Part shown: one piece after another, positions 45,145 to 54,247 of the stretch
Numbering within the stretch: the first letter of the stretch is position 1
Layout of the letters: every line of letters starts with the position of its first letter
From: Spartobacteria bacterium
Lineage (GTDB): Bacteria; Verrucomicrobiota; Verrucomicrobiia; Chthoniobacterales; UBA6821
Direction of reading: 5' to 3'
Assembly (NCBI GenBank): GCA_947471565.1
Contig: CANIVT010000003.1
Location: 91,861-155,860, forward strand
Length of the DNA: 64,000 nt
Translations under genes and position numbers: made by a program
Notes under the pieces: model-generated
Seen by the model: only the letters and a program-made list of their open reading frames with translations
Told to the model about the DNA's origin: nothing
The model's database searches: none

Positions 45145-46070
45145 GCGCTGGTGGTTCGGACGGTGAGGGAAAGTTCCGCTATCCTGCAGCAAAGCGCGGT
45201 GAAATCGAGTCCGGAAGCAGCGGCGGCTTTGGGCAGAAGACTTGTCTCTGTCATGCCCGGAATCGTGTTGATCTCGAGTACGGTCGGCCCCTCGTTTCCT
45301 AACAGCACATCGACCCGGCAGTAGACCCTAAGACCGAGCGCACGGACCGCCTCGAGCGCAACACGTTGCACGGCGGCGGTCTCCTCGTCCGTGAGGGGAG
45401 CTGGCACGAGATACTCCGTGGCCCCCTTGGTGTATTTGTTGGCGTAATCGTAGAAGCCTTCGCCGGGGCGGATCTCGATGACGGGTAGCACCCTGTCCCC
45501 AAGCACCCCGACGGTAAGCTCCCTTCCCTCTACTAATTCCTCGATCAGGATTTCGCCCCCGTGTTTCAGGCAGTCCTCAAGCGCGGGCGCAATCTGCGAC
45601 GCTTCCCGTACCAGATGCACCCCGACGCTTGATCCTTGGCGCGGGGCCTTGATCACGACGGGAAGCGGAAGAGCGGGCGTTTCACCTGCTGTGAGCACCT
45701 CGGATCGTGGCGTCGGCACTCCCCGGGCCAACAGGGCTTTCTTGGTCAGGATCTTGTCGAAGGCGACCCGACTCTCTGCGGCCCCCTCCCCCGTGAAAGG
45801 GATTCCTCGGGATTCGAGCAGTCCCTGCAGGACGCCGTCCTCCCCGAACGTTCCGTGAATGAGGTTGAAGACCAGTTCGGTCCCGGCGGGGATCTCGACC
45901 TCGGTGCCGGTCACCTCGATCTCCGTGACCAAGGCCCCTGCGGAACGGAGGGAGGCGGCGACAGACGCACCGGAGCGGAGGGAGACGTCGCGTTCGGCAC
46001 CCGGTCCACCCTTGAGGACAACAAGAGAGCGGCCAGAGGGATCGAAGGAGGCGGAGTCGTGGGTATTCAT
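45141..46070 (-). CDS. ddl: D-alanine-D-alanine ligase
   Basis: A 309-residue ATP-grasp ligase that makes the D-Ala-D-Ala used by MurF. LVVLKGGPGAERDVSLRSGA is the N-terminal signature, LVFNLIHGTFGEDGVLQGLL is the substrate loop, KAPRQGSSVGVHLV binds ATP, and TVLEINTIPGMTETSLLPK is the metal site (E-x-N). The length is typical of DdlB. It follows murC-murB with a 4-bp overlap and overlaps ftsQ by 4 bp. Confidence 0.95.
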   Translation of the reverse strand: MNTHDSASFDPSGRSLVVLKGGPGAERDVSLRSGASVAASLRSAGALVTEIEVTGTEVEIPAGTELVFNLIHGTFGEDGVLQGLLESRGIPFTGEGAAESRVAFDKILTKKALLARGVPTPRSEVLTAGETPALPLPVVIKAPRQGSSVGVHLVREASQIAPALEDCLKHGGEILIEELVEGRELTVGVLGDRVLPVIEIRPGEGFYDYANKYTKGATEYLVPAPLTDEETAAVQRVALEAVRALGLRVYCRVDVLLGNEGPTVLEINTIPGMTETSLLPKAAAASGLDFTALCCRIAELSLTVRTTSA

Positions 46071-48412
46071 CGTAAAATCTCGCCGTCAACGGGGTCCTCC
46101 CCGAGGATCTGAACCTCGGTCTCCAGTTCGATGCCGCGTTCGACGCGGGCCTTGTCGCGGATCTTGGCTATCAGGGAAAGGATTTCGGAGGCGGTGGCAC
46201 CCCCGTCATTGACGATGAAGTTACCGTGAACCTCGGAGACGCGCGCACCACCGACAGAGCTGTTCTTAAGCCCCAGTTCCTCGACGAGTTTACCCGCCGG
46301 AATGCCCGTGGGATTCTTGAAAACACAACCGGCGCTTGCCGCCACGGGTTGGGTCTCTTTACGGTGCGAAAGCGATCCCTTCATCAGGCGATCGATTTCC
46401 TCCGGAGATGCCGGGGTTCCGGAGAGGGTCGCTGAAAGAGCGAAATGATCGTGTAGGAGGGGAACGTCGCGATAGCGGATCTCCATCTCACGGGGAGTCC
46501 TGGAAACGATGTTCCCGTCGCGGTCGGCGAAACGGATCCTGACCACCTGATCGAATGTCTGCACCCCCATCGCCCCGGCGTTCATCCTGAGAGCGCCGCC
46601 GAGATTGCCCGGGATGCCGTCCATCCACTCGAAGCCCGTGAGGCCCGCCCCACGGGCCGTCGCGGCCAGTTGCTTGAGCTTTACTCCCACGCCTGCGGTG
46701 ATCTTGTTTTCCGAGACGCTTGCCTCGGAGAAACATCCCCGGCCGAGATGAGCGATCACTCCCGGAAAACCGCCGTCCTTCATGATCAGGTTGGATCCGC
46801 GCCCCATGACAAGGAACGGGATCCCCTCGTCGTGGCAGAATCGGACCAATTCGGCAAAGCCCTCCTCAGTCTCGGGTTCCACCCAGAAGCGGGCGGGACC
46901 ACCCACCCTCATCGTCGTGTGACGTGACAGCGGTTCCGCCATGCGGATCAGGCCGGGCCCCATGGCCGCACGCAGACGGGCCCTGAGCGCCAGTTCCCCT
47001 GCCAGAATCGCTCCCGCCTCATGGATGTTACCAGCCCCCAGTGTCAGGAGCAGATCTCCCGGTTGCAGGATACCCGCCGCCGCCTGCGCGGCTGCCCGCA
47101 CGGAAGAAACGGCTGTCACCGCAGAATGGCCCGCCTGCATGGCCTCTGCGGCAATTGCTGCGGCATCGGCGCCGGCAATAGGCGTTTCCCCTGCAGAATA
47201 AACCGGGGCGACAAGCACCCGGTCCGCGGCACCGAAGGAACGGCCGAATTCCTTAAGAAGCGCGGCCGTACGGGAATAACGGTGCGGCTGAAAAAGAAGA
47301 AGAAGCCTCCCTGACGGACCAAGGGCGGCACGGGCGGTGGCAAGGGTCGCGGTGATCTCGGTGGGATGGTGTCCGTAGTCATCGACAACCCGGAATTCCT
47401 CGTCGCGGTAGCGGAATTCGAAACGGCGTTTTGCCCCGCGGAAGGATGCGAGGGCCGAGGTAATCGCCTCGAACGGGATGCCCAGTTCCGAGGCAAGGGC
47501 GATCACCAGCATGGCATTGTGGGCGTTGTGAACACCCGGAATACCGAGCGTCACGTTGCCGAGGAGTTCCTTCCCACGCAAGACGGCGAACCGGGTCACC
47601 AGATCGCCATGTTCGAGAGCCGCCTCGAGCCCTTCAAGACGATAACGGCAATGCTCGCCCGTTCCGACCGCAACGGCACGCTCATGGGAGGCGCAGACAC
47701 GCGAGGCACCCGCATCGTCTGACCAGAAATAGACGTTTCCCGATGTCTGGGAGAGAAGCCGTGAGAAGACCGCGTCGATGGCTGCCAGATCCGGGTAGTG
47801 ATCGAGATGCTCGGGCTCGATGTTGAGGACCAGGGCATGGCGTGGGTGGTAATGGACGAGCGTTCCATCACTCTCGTCCCCCTCGGCAACCAGATGTTCC
47901 CCCTCGGAATCCCAACGGGCATTGGTTCCCAAGATAGGAATCTCGGCACCGACGTAGTGGGAGGGTTTCAGGCCGCCGGCCTTCAGCACATGGGCCGCCA
48001 TCGCGGAGGTGGTCGTCTTCCCGTGCATTCCGCAGACGACGATTCCCTGCTTTCCGGTCATAACCGCCGCGAGCACCTCGGCCCGGCGCGCCATCGGTTT
48101 TCCAAGCGACAGGGCGGCATCATAGGCGGGATTTCCGGGACGGATCGCCGAGGAATGGACGACCAGATCCGCATCGGTCACCAGATCCGTGCCATGGGGT
48201 GTCTGGAAAACGAGCCCCTTGCGGCGCAGGCGCTCCACCTCGACGGTATCGGCCTTGTCAGAACCGCTTACCCGGTGGCCGAGAGCCAACAGAAGCGCGG
48301 CGATCCCACTCATGCCTGAACCCGCAACCCCGATAAGATGGATACGGCGCGGATGACTGCCAAGCAACAGGGAGACCAGCATGTCCTGTCCGGAATTCAT
48401 TCCCGTGCTCAT
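46067..48412 (-). CDS. murC-murB: Fused UDP-MurNAc-L-alanine ligase / UDP-MurNAc dehydrogenase (MurC-MurB)
   Basis: A 781-residue fusion of two consecutive steps. Residues 20-475 are MurC: IHLIGVAGSGMSGIAALLLA, GIVVCGMHGKTTTSAMAAHV (P-loop) and FRVVDDYGHHPTEITATLA. Residues 485-781 are MurB: TTMRVGGPARFWVEPE, LVMGRGSNLIMKDGGFPGVI, GFEWMDGIPGNLGGALRMNA and SAGCVFKNPTGIPAGK. MurB usually has Ser at the position of the Cys in SAGC, where it acts as the proton donor. The fusion should channel UDP-MurNAc from MurB to MurC. Separate murB and murC genes are absent from the cluster. Confidence 0.95.
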   Translation of the reverse strand: MSTGMNSGQDMLVSLLLGSHPRRIHLIGVAGSGMSGIAALLLALGHRVSGSDKADTVEVERLRRKGLVFQTPHGTDLVTDADLVVHSSAIRPGNPAYDAALSLGKPMARRAEVLAAVMTGKQGIVVCGMHGKTTTSAMAAHVLKAGGLKPSHYVGAEIPILGTNARWDSEGEHLVAEGDESDGTLVHYHPRHALVLNIEPEHLDHYPDLAAIDAVFSRLLSQTSGNVYFWSDDAGASRVCASHERAVAVGTGEHCRYRLEGLEAALEHGDLVTRFAVLRGKELLGNVTLGIPGVHNAHNAMLVIALASELGIPFEAITSALASFRGAKRRFEFRYRDEEFRVVDDYGHHPTEITATLATARAALGPSGRLLLLFQPHRYSRTAALLKEFGRSFGAADRVLVAPVYSAGETPIAGADAAAIAAEAMQAGHSAVTAVSSVRAAAQAAAGILQPGDLLLTLGAGNIHEAGAILAGELALRARLRAAMGPGLIRMAEPLSRHTTMRVGGPARFWVEPETEEGFAELVRFCHDEGIPFLVMGRGSNLIMKDGGFPGVIAHLGRGCFSEASVSENKITAGVGVKLKQLAATARGAGLTGFEWMDGIPGNLGGALRMNAGAMGVQTFDQVVRIRFADRDGNIVSRTPREMEIRYRDVPLLHDHFALSATLSGTPASPEEIDRLMKGSLSHRKETQPVAASAGCVFKNPTGIPAGKLVEELGLKNSSVGGARVSEVHGNFIVNDGGATASEILSLIAKIRDKARVERGIELETEVQILGEDPVDGEILR

Positions 48413-49524
48413 CGGGCAGCACCCTCGAGGACATCGGCGACGAGAGCCGCAGCACCGCGCGGAAGAACCGAAGCAGCCGCGGCGGCCATCCGTTCACGTC
48501 GGCGGCCATCCTCCAGAAGGTTTTTGATCAGAAGCGCGAAGGCCGCAGGATCGGCTTCCTTTTCCTCGATCATCTCAGCGGCGCCGGCATCCCGGAATGC
48601 CTCGGCGTTGCGGTGCTGATGCCGCTCCGCTGCAAACGGGAACGGAATGAGGAGGGAGGGAAGCCCGAACTGCGAAATCTCCCCGAGGCTGGCGGCGCCG
48701 GCCCGAGAAACCACGAGGTCCGCGGCCGAATAGGCCTCCGCCATGCGGTGATGGAAGGCGGCGACATAAGCGGGGATTTCCTCACGCTGGTAATTGATGG
48801 CGGCCAGGTTGTCGTCGCGGTCCCCCGTGAGATGAATCACCTGCAAGGGACGCCCCTCGGCATCACGGAAGTCGCGAAGATGCGGCGCAGCGCGGAAAAG
48901 AAGCTGATTGATCCCGGCGGCTCCCTGGCTCCCCCCCATGACAAGAAGGGTGGGACGATCCGGATCGAGACCGAAGGCCGCCCGGGCCTCCCCTTTGGGA
49001 AGCGGCGCCCCGAGATCACGCCGGACCGGCGTTCCGGTCACCGAGCAGGCACGACCCGGGAACGAGGCCTCGCACCGCTCGATGCCGAGCAGGACCCGAT
49101 CCGCCCATCGAGCGGCGAGCCGGTTCGCTCTCCCTGCGATGGCATTGGATTCGTGAAGGAAGCACGGGATACCAGCGGTTCGGGCAGCTAGCAGTGGTGC
49201 GGCCGAGGTGAATCCCCCCATGCCGAGGACGGCGACAGGGCGGTAACGGGAGTAGAGCTTGCGGCAGGTCGAAAAGCTGTCCCAGGAACGCTTCAGGAAT
49301 CGGGGAAATGCCGGCGAGAGTACCGCAGGCATCCCGATCGAAGGGAGTTTCTCACGGCGGAATTGGGCATGCTCCCGAAGGGCCACTGCATCGATCTCTT
49401 TCTCTGAAACCAGCAGCAGGACCTCGTGGCCGCGTTGATGGAGTTCCTCCGCGACGGCAAGGCCGGGAAAGAGATGCCCCCCGGTGCCGCCGCAGGCGAT
49501 GACAAACTGTTTCGGAACCGCCAT
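48409..49524 (-). CDS. murG: UDP-GlcNAc transferase MurG
   Basis: A 371-residue GT28 enzyme that adds GlcNAc to lipid I to make lipid II at the inner face of the membrane. ACGGTGGHLFPGLAVAEELH and AVLGMGGFTSAAPLLAART are the N-terminal G-loops; LLVMGGSQGAAGINQLLF and ADLVVSRAGAASLGEISQF are the UDP-GlcNAc-binding motifs. It starts 10 bp after ftsW and overlaps murC-murB by 4 bp. Confidence 0.95.
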   Translation of the reverse strand: MAVPKQFVIACGGTGGHLFPGLAVAEELHQRGHEVLLLVSEKEIDAVALREHAQFRREKLPSIGMPAVLSPAFPRFLKRSWDSFSTCRKLYSRYRPVAVLGMGGFTSAAPLLAARTAGIPCFLHESNAIAGRANRLAARWADRVLLGIERCEASFPGRACSVTGTPVRRDLGAPLPKGEARAAFGLDPDRPTLLVMGGSQGAAGINQLLFRAAPHLRDFRDAEGRPLQVIHLTGDRDDNLAAINYQREEIPAYVAAFHHRMAEAYSAADLVVSRAGAASLGEISQFGLPSLLIPFPFAAERHQHRNAEAFRDAGAAEMIEEKEADPAAFALLIKNLLEDGRRRERMAAAAASVLPRGAAALVADVLEGAAR

Positions 49525-49534
49525 GACGCCTGGC

Positions 49535-50680
49535 CTAGATGCGCGGGACGGGACGGGCTGCCAGGACGACCTGACGGCGAGTGGTCACGGCGATCGGGGC
49601 GCCGGTGCGGTGAATATTGACGAGGATTCCTATCATGAAAAGGGAGACCGCCAGATTGCTGCCCCCGTAGCTGATAAAGGGAAGCGGCATCCCCTTGTTC
49701 GGGAGCAACGAGGTGGTCATGCCGATATTGACCGCTGCCTGCAGGGAGATCAACAGGAGGATTCCCGTGGCGAGCAGTTTCCCGAATCGGTCCTTGGCAT
49801 TGGAGGCGATCAACCCCCCCGAGAGGATGATCAGGATGAATCCAAAGACGACGAGCCAGGTAAATCGAAGTCCGAGTTCCTCGCCGATCATCGGGAAGAT
49901 AAAATCGGTATGGGCATACGGCAGATAGAGCATCTTCTGGCGCCCCTCTCCCAATCCGAGTCCGTCGAATCCCCCGGACCCCAAGGCGATGAGCGCCTGC
50001 CACTGCTGAAGACCCTTTCCGAGCTGATCCTGCTCGGGATGAAGAAAACTGGTCAGCCGGGCATAGCGCTCCGGAATAAAGCAGGCGATGCCCAGAATGC
50101 CGCCGATTCCGAGTCCGCCTAGCGCTCCGATGAACCATTTGTTGGCACCGGCGACGAAGCAGATCCCCACGGCCGTGGCACCGATCAGGGCCGTGGTCCC
50201 CAGATCCACCTCGGCACCGATCAGTCCCAACAGGACCGAAATCGAGCCGATCGGGATGACAAGACCCTGCAAGAATCGCGAGGGATCGACCTCCTCCCTG
50301 GAAAACCACCAGCACATGAAAAAGAGGGCGCCGATCTTGCCCAGTTCACTGGGCTGGAACGGCATGATGCCGAGATTGATCCAGCGGTGCGAACCGTTGA
50401 TCCGCATGCCGACGTGCGGCACGAAACAGAGCGCCAGCAGCACCATGGAGAGCACGAACCAGATTTTCCAAGTGCGTTGCCAGAAATGATAGTCAATCAT
50501 CGCACCCGCGACGCAGGCACCTGCCCCAATGACCAACCAGACGGCATCCTTCTTGACGAAGTAGTAAATGTCCCCGTGGCTCTCCTGGGCGAAGGCACTC
50601 GTGCTGAAGAGCATGACCACGCCCAAGGCAACCAACCCCACCACCGACAGGAGGAGCAGGTAGATACCTTGGCGTTGCAT
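49535..50680 (-). CDS. ftsW: Peptidoglycan glycosyltransferase FtsW
   Basis: A 381-residue SEDS-family membrane protein with about ten hydrophobic helices. GSHRWINLGIMPFQPSELGK is the conserved extracellular region, GLGLGEGRQKMLYLPYAHTD and FPMIGEELGL follow, and GMPLPFISYGGSNLAVSLFM is the C-terminal signature. FtsW polymerises lipid II with its partner FtsI, encoded further upstream. It stands between the LysM gene and murG. Confidence 0.93.
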   Translation of the reverse strand: MQRQGIYLLLLSVVGLVALGVVMLFSTSAFAQESHGDIYYFVKKDAVWLVIGAGACVAGAMIDYHFWQRTWKIWFVLSMVLLALCFVPHVGMRINGSHRWINLGIMPFQPSELGKIGALFFMCWWFSREEVDPSRFLQGLVIPIGSISVLLGLIGAEVDLGTTALIGATAVGICFVAGANKWFIGALGGLGIGGILGIACFIPERYARLTSFLHPEQDQLGKGLQQWQALIALGSGGFDGLGLGEGRQKMLYLPYAHTDFIFPMIGEELGLRFTWLVVFGFILIILSGGLIASNAKDRFGKLLATGILLLISLQAAVNIGMTTSLLPNKGMPLPFISYGGSNLAVSLFMIGILVNIHRTGAPIAVTTRRQVVLAARPVPRI

Positions 50681-50707
50681 GATTCCTCCGGTTTGGGGGA
50701 TTGAGCG

Positions 50708-51724
50708 TTATTTGGCGGTCTTGGCCTTCCCTGCCGAAGCGGGAATCTTGAGCATCTGCCCGATCTGGATCTTTTTGGGATCAGTAATCCCGTTGGCCTT
50801 CATCAGTTCGTCGGGAGTGATCTTGAATTTCTTGGCGATCTTGTAAGGACTGTCCCCTTTCACGACCGTGTATTCGGACCCTCCGGCTGATTCCTCCGCT
50901 GCGGGGGCAACTGCTGGTGCGTTGGCAGGCGTCGCTTGGCTCACCGCAGCGGCGGCCTGGAGAGGAAGCTTTGTGGCGGAAGCTGCCACCTTGCCTGCCT
51001 CCGTCTGAACCAACGAAGCGGCCTGGGCAACTGCTTGGACGGGAACCTTCAGGATCTGGCCAACCTGCAGAACTGCGTTGCCGGCCAATCCGTTGAGCTT
51101 CTCGAGATCAGGGATGGTCACACCGAGCGAGGAGGCGATCTTGGTGACGGTGTCACCGGACTTTACCGTGTAGGTCTGCGGAGCAGCAGCCGGCGCAACC
51201 TCGGTCGTCGCAGGTGCAGGCGCCGGTTCCTGTGCTGCGAGTTTCGCGGATCCCGCCACGGTGGCACCGCCGATACCGGCATTCCGGAGCATGCCGCGCG
51301 CACTGGCAAGAAGCCCCTTGGAGGTTTGGGCAGGCTGTTCGGATGAATCGGCTTTACCGGCTGACTTTGAGAGCTTCGCCACCGGAGCCGGCTTGGACTC
51401 AAGGGGAGGACGGTTGTTTCCCTGATCTCCTGAGCCACTTGATCCGTCGTTGGAAGACCCGTTGTCACCGGAGGGTAGGGCCTTTGCCACAACGGCAGCG
51501 GTCTTTGTCTCCGCTTTGGCCGCAGCGCGGTTGCCTGCCTTGATGGTGTTGAAGGCATAAAGCCCTCCGACAGCGACCACATGAAGGGCCAGCACGACCA
51601 GAAAGGCATGCGATAGCTTCATGTTGGGCTCGGGGCCGTAGTCGTCGAATTCCTCGGCGGGGTGGTTCATCGTGGCGGCCCTTGCGAGCAGCCGGCGGGT
51701 GCGTCTGGGTGTCGTCGGTTTCAT
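50708..51724 (-). CDS. Bitopic membrane protein with two LysM domains
   Basis: A 338-residue protein between murD and ftsW. A basic N-terminus (MKPTTPRRTRRLLARA) is followed by one transmembrane helix (LSHAFLVVLALHVVAVGGLY, about residues 38-58) and an Ala/Ser/Gly-rich linker. Two LysM domains follow: QTYTVKSGDTVTKIASSLGV and SEYTVVKGDSPYKIAKKFKI, ending with GQMLKIPA. LysM domains bind peptidoglycan sugars. The start at 51724 gives a normal topology; a longer frame overlaps murD. No gene of this kind belongs to the standard dcw set, so a lineage-specific division or septal role is inferred from place alone. Confidence 0.85.
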   Translation of the reverse strand: MKPTTPRRTRRLLARAATMNHPAEEFDDYGPEPNMKLSHAFLVVLALHVVAVGGLYAFNTIKAGNRAAAKAETKTAAVVAKALPSGDNGSSNDGSSGSGDQGNNRPPLESKPAPVAKLSKSAGKADSSEQPAQTSKGLLASARGMLRNAGIGGATVAGSAKLAAQEPAPAPATTEVAPAAAPQTYTVKSGDTVTKIASSLGVTIPDLEKLNGLAGNAVLQVGQILKVPVQAVAQAASLVQTEAGKVAASATKLPLQAAAAVSQATPANAPAVAPAAEESAGGSEYTVVKGDSPYKIAKKFKITPDELMKANGITDPKKIQIGQMLKIPASAGKAKTAK

Positions 51725-51758
51725 GGCAGGGATGGGTTGTGGGTGATGGTTGTTGCTG

Positions 51759-53108
51759 TCAGTTGGTCGGTGAATCGTCGGGAAGCGCAAGAACAAGGCG
51801 GCGGAATTCCTCCCCTCGGCGGACATAGTCACGGAACATGTCGAAGGAGGATGTGCCTGGGGAAAAGAGAACGGTGCTTCCGGGCTCAGCTGTGGCCGCC
51901 GCCGCTGCGACCGCCTCGTCGAGAGTATCAGTCACCTCCGTCGGGACAGGAGACCAGTCGCGGGCGATCCGGTGACGCATCTCGCCGATCAGGACAGCCC
52001 GTGCAACACGTTCCCTGACCAGCGGGGCGATCGGAGCGAACTCGAATCCCTTGTCCTTGCCCCCGGCAATCAAAAGAAGAGGACCCGAGACGGATCGGAT
52101 CGCCTGCTCCATGGCGTCGAGATTCGTTGCCTTGGAGTCATTGACCCAGGTCACGCCTCGCTTCACCGCAATCGGCTCGCATCGATGGGCCGGTGGCGCG
52201 TAGTTTCCTATAGCGGAGGCCATGGTGACGGGATCCGCGCCGAGGGCGATTCCCGCGCCGAAGGCGGCCATGAGATTGGAGGCGTTGTGGGGACCCCGCA
52301 GATTGGTCGACTCCATATCGAGCAGGAGCTTTTTCCCATGAAGGATTTTGGTTCCGTCAGCAAGGGTCAGGTCAGCAGCTGGATCGGTCACACTGAAGGT
52401 GATTGTGCGCGCCTTGAGCGGGGGAAGCTCCGACCCATGCTGCACGACCGCCCAATCCTCTGCGGTCTGGTTCAGGAAGATCCTCAGCTTAGCCTCCCGG
52501 TATTCCGCCATCGAGGGATAACGGTCGAGATGGTTCGGACTGAGATTGAGCCAGAGTGCGACCTTGGGTCGGAAGGTACGGATTGTTTCCAATTGAAACG
52601 AACTGACCTCCGCAACGTACAGACCGGGTTCTTCCCCGAGCAGTAATTCAGACATCGGGGTGCCGATGTTGCCGCAGGCCACAGCCCGCACGCCTGCTCC
52701 GCAAAGCATCCTCGTGGTGAGTTCGGTCGTCGTTGTTTTCCCGTTGGTTCCGGTGATGGCGACCACGGGAGATGTGGCCAATGAGAAGGCCAGTTCCAGT
52801 TCACCGATCAGTGGGGTGCCCTTGGACGTGACGTTCACAACCACCGGGGCACTCTCCTCGATCCCCGGACTAAGGACCGCAAGGTCGTATCGCGATCGGT
52901 CCGTATCCGCATCCCTCCCGGTGAGGATGGCCACCCCGTCTCGTCGCAGCATTGCGGCACGCTCCAGCACAAGAGGGAACTCCTTGCTGTCCATCGCGGT
53001 GACCGACGCTCCGCAGCGCTTGAGCAACCTGGCCGCAGCCACTCCGCTGCGTCCGAGCCCGAGGACGGCAACCCGAAGTCCGGCGTAGGGGTTTGCGGCG
53101 GGGATCAT
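51759..53108 (-). CDS. murD: UDP-MurNAc-L-alanine-D-glutamate ligase
   Basis: A 449-residue Mur ligase. The N-terminal fold begins LRVAVLGLGRSGVAAARLLK, the P-loop is VVAITGTNGKTTTTELTTRM, and LWLNLSPNHLDRYPSMAEY and TWVNDSKATNLDAMEQAIRS are the MurD-type active-site motifs (carbamylated Lys region and His/Asn). It adds D-Glu to UDP-MurNAc-L-Ala. It lies 16 bp after mraY. Confidence 0.95.
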   Translation of the reverse strand: MIPAANPYAGLRVAVLGLGRSGVAAARLLKRCGASVTAMDSKEFPLVLERAAMLRRDGVAILTGRDADTDRSRYDLAVLSPGIEESAPVVVNVTSKGTPLIGELELAFSLATSPVVAITGTNGKTTTTELTTRMLCGAGVRAVACGNIGTPMSELLLGEEPGLYVAEVSSFQLETIRTFRPKVALWLNLSPNHLDRYPSMAEYREAKLRIFLNQTAEDWAVVQHGSELPPLKARTITFSVTDPAADLTLADGTKILHGKKLLLDMESTNLRGPHNASNLMAAFGAGIALGADPVTMASAIGNYAPPAHRCEPIAVKRGVTWVNDSKATNLDAMEQAIRSVSGPLLLIAGGKDKGFEFAPIAPLVRERVARAVLIGEMRHRIARDWSPVPTEVTDTLDEAVAAAAATAEPGSTVLFSPGTSSFDMFRDYVRRGEEFRRLVLALPDDSPTN

Positions 53109-53124
53109 CGGGCGGAGGCTCTAA

Positions 53125-54240
53125 TCAGCGCAGTTTGAGGGTTGCGATGCCAAGCAGTCCGAAAACGATGGCCATGATCCAGAAGCGCACGGTGACCGTG
53201 TTTTCCTTCCAGCCCGAGAGTTCGAAATGATGATGAAGCGGTGACATCTTGAAAATGCGCTTCCCGGTCAGCTTGAAGCTGGCGACCTGAAGGATCACCG
53301 AGAGCGCCTCCGCGACAAAGATTCCGCCCACGACGGCCAGCAACAGCTCCTGCTTGCAGCAGATGGCCAGGACCCCGAGAAGGCCGCCGATGGCCAGCGA
53401 TCCGGTGTCTCCCATGAACACCTTGGCCGGATGACAGTTCCACCAGAGGAAACCGAGTGCCGCTCCCGCCAGCGAGAGACTCACGATGGCAAGTTCCCCG
53501 GAGAGCGGGTAGTAGGGGATCTGGAGATATCCGGCTGTCTTGAAGTTGCCCGCGAGGTAGGTAAAGACCCCGAAACAGGCACCGGCCATCACCGTGCAGC
53601 CGGCGGCCAGACCGTCGAGTCCGTCGGTGAGGTTCACCGCATTGGAGGACCCGACGATGATCAGCAGGTAGAAGAGATAGGTCCAGAGACCAAGGTTGAG
53701 GACGGGGCCCTTGAGAAACGGGATGTAGAGTTCCTGGGCCTGCTTGGCGAGCGAGGGGGTGAGAAGGAAGTATGCGGTGATTCCCCCGGCCAGGATGCAC
53801 TGGAGAAGGAACTTCATGCGGCTACTGATCCCATCGGAGCTTTTTTTGGTGATCTTGAGCCAGTCGTCATAGAAGCCGATCGCTCCGTGAAGAAGAACCG
53901 TGAGGAGACAGATCCAGACAAAGGCGTTGTCCGGGCGGGCCCAAAGCAGCGTGGAAATGACGACGGCCGCGATCAGCAGGATCCCACCCATGGTCGGCGT
54001 CCCTTTCTTGCCGCCATGCAACTCGTTGAGGCGGTGCACCTCCTCGGCACTGCGGATCGGCTGCCCAAGTTTCAACTGAACGAGGCGCCGGATCAGGGCA
54101 TCCCCGAAAAGAAGGCAGATCAGAAAGGAGGTGAGCCCGGCGCAGAGGGCCCGGAAGGAGATGTACTGGAAGACATTCAATCCCTTGGCGCCGGGAACGC
54201 CGTGCAGGGTGGTCACGAGTTGGGAGAGGTAGTAGAGCAT
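53125..54240 (-). CDS. mraY: Phospho-MurNAc-pentapeptide transferase MraY
   Basis: A 371-residue integral membrane enzyme that makes lipid I. HGGKKGTPTMGGILLIAAVV is the conserved cytoplasmic loop, IGFYDDWLKITKKSSDGIS contains the DD motif, and NAVNLTDGLDGLAAGCTVMA and MGDTGSLAIGGLLGVLAICC hold the other catalytic Asp positions. MSPLHHHFELSGWKEN is also family-typical. It follows murF after 7 bp. Confidence 0.96.
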   Translation of the reverse strand: MLYYLSQLVTTLHGVPGAKGLNVFQYISFRALCAGLTSFLICLLFGDALIRRLVQLKLGQPIRSAEEVHRLNELHGGKKGTPTMGGILLIAAVVISTLLWARPDNAFVWICLLTVLLHGAIGFYDDWLKITKKSSDGISSRMKFLLQCILAGGITAYFLLTPSLAKQAQELYIPFLKGPVLNLGLWTYLFYLLIIVGSSNAVNLTDGLDGLAAGCTVMAGACFGVFTYLAGNFKTAGYLQIPYYPLSGELAIVSLSLAGAALGFLWWNCHPAKVFMGDTGSLAIGGLLGVLAICCKQELLLAVVGGIFVAEALSVILQVASFKLTGKRIFKMSPLHHHFELSGWKENTVTVRFWIMAIVFGLLGIATLKLR

Positions 54241-54247
54241 GGGATGG

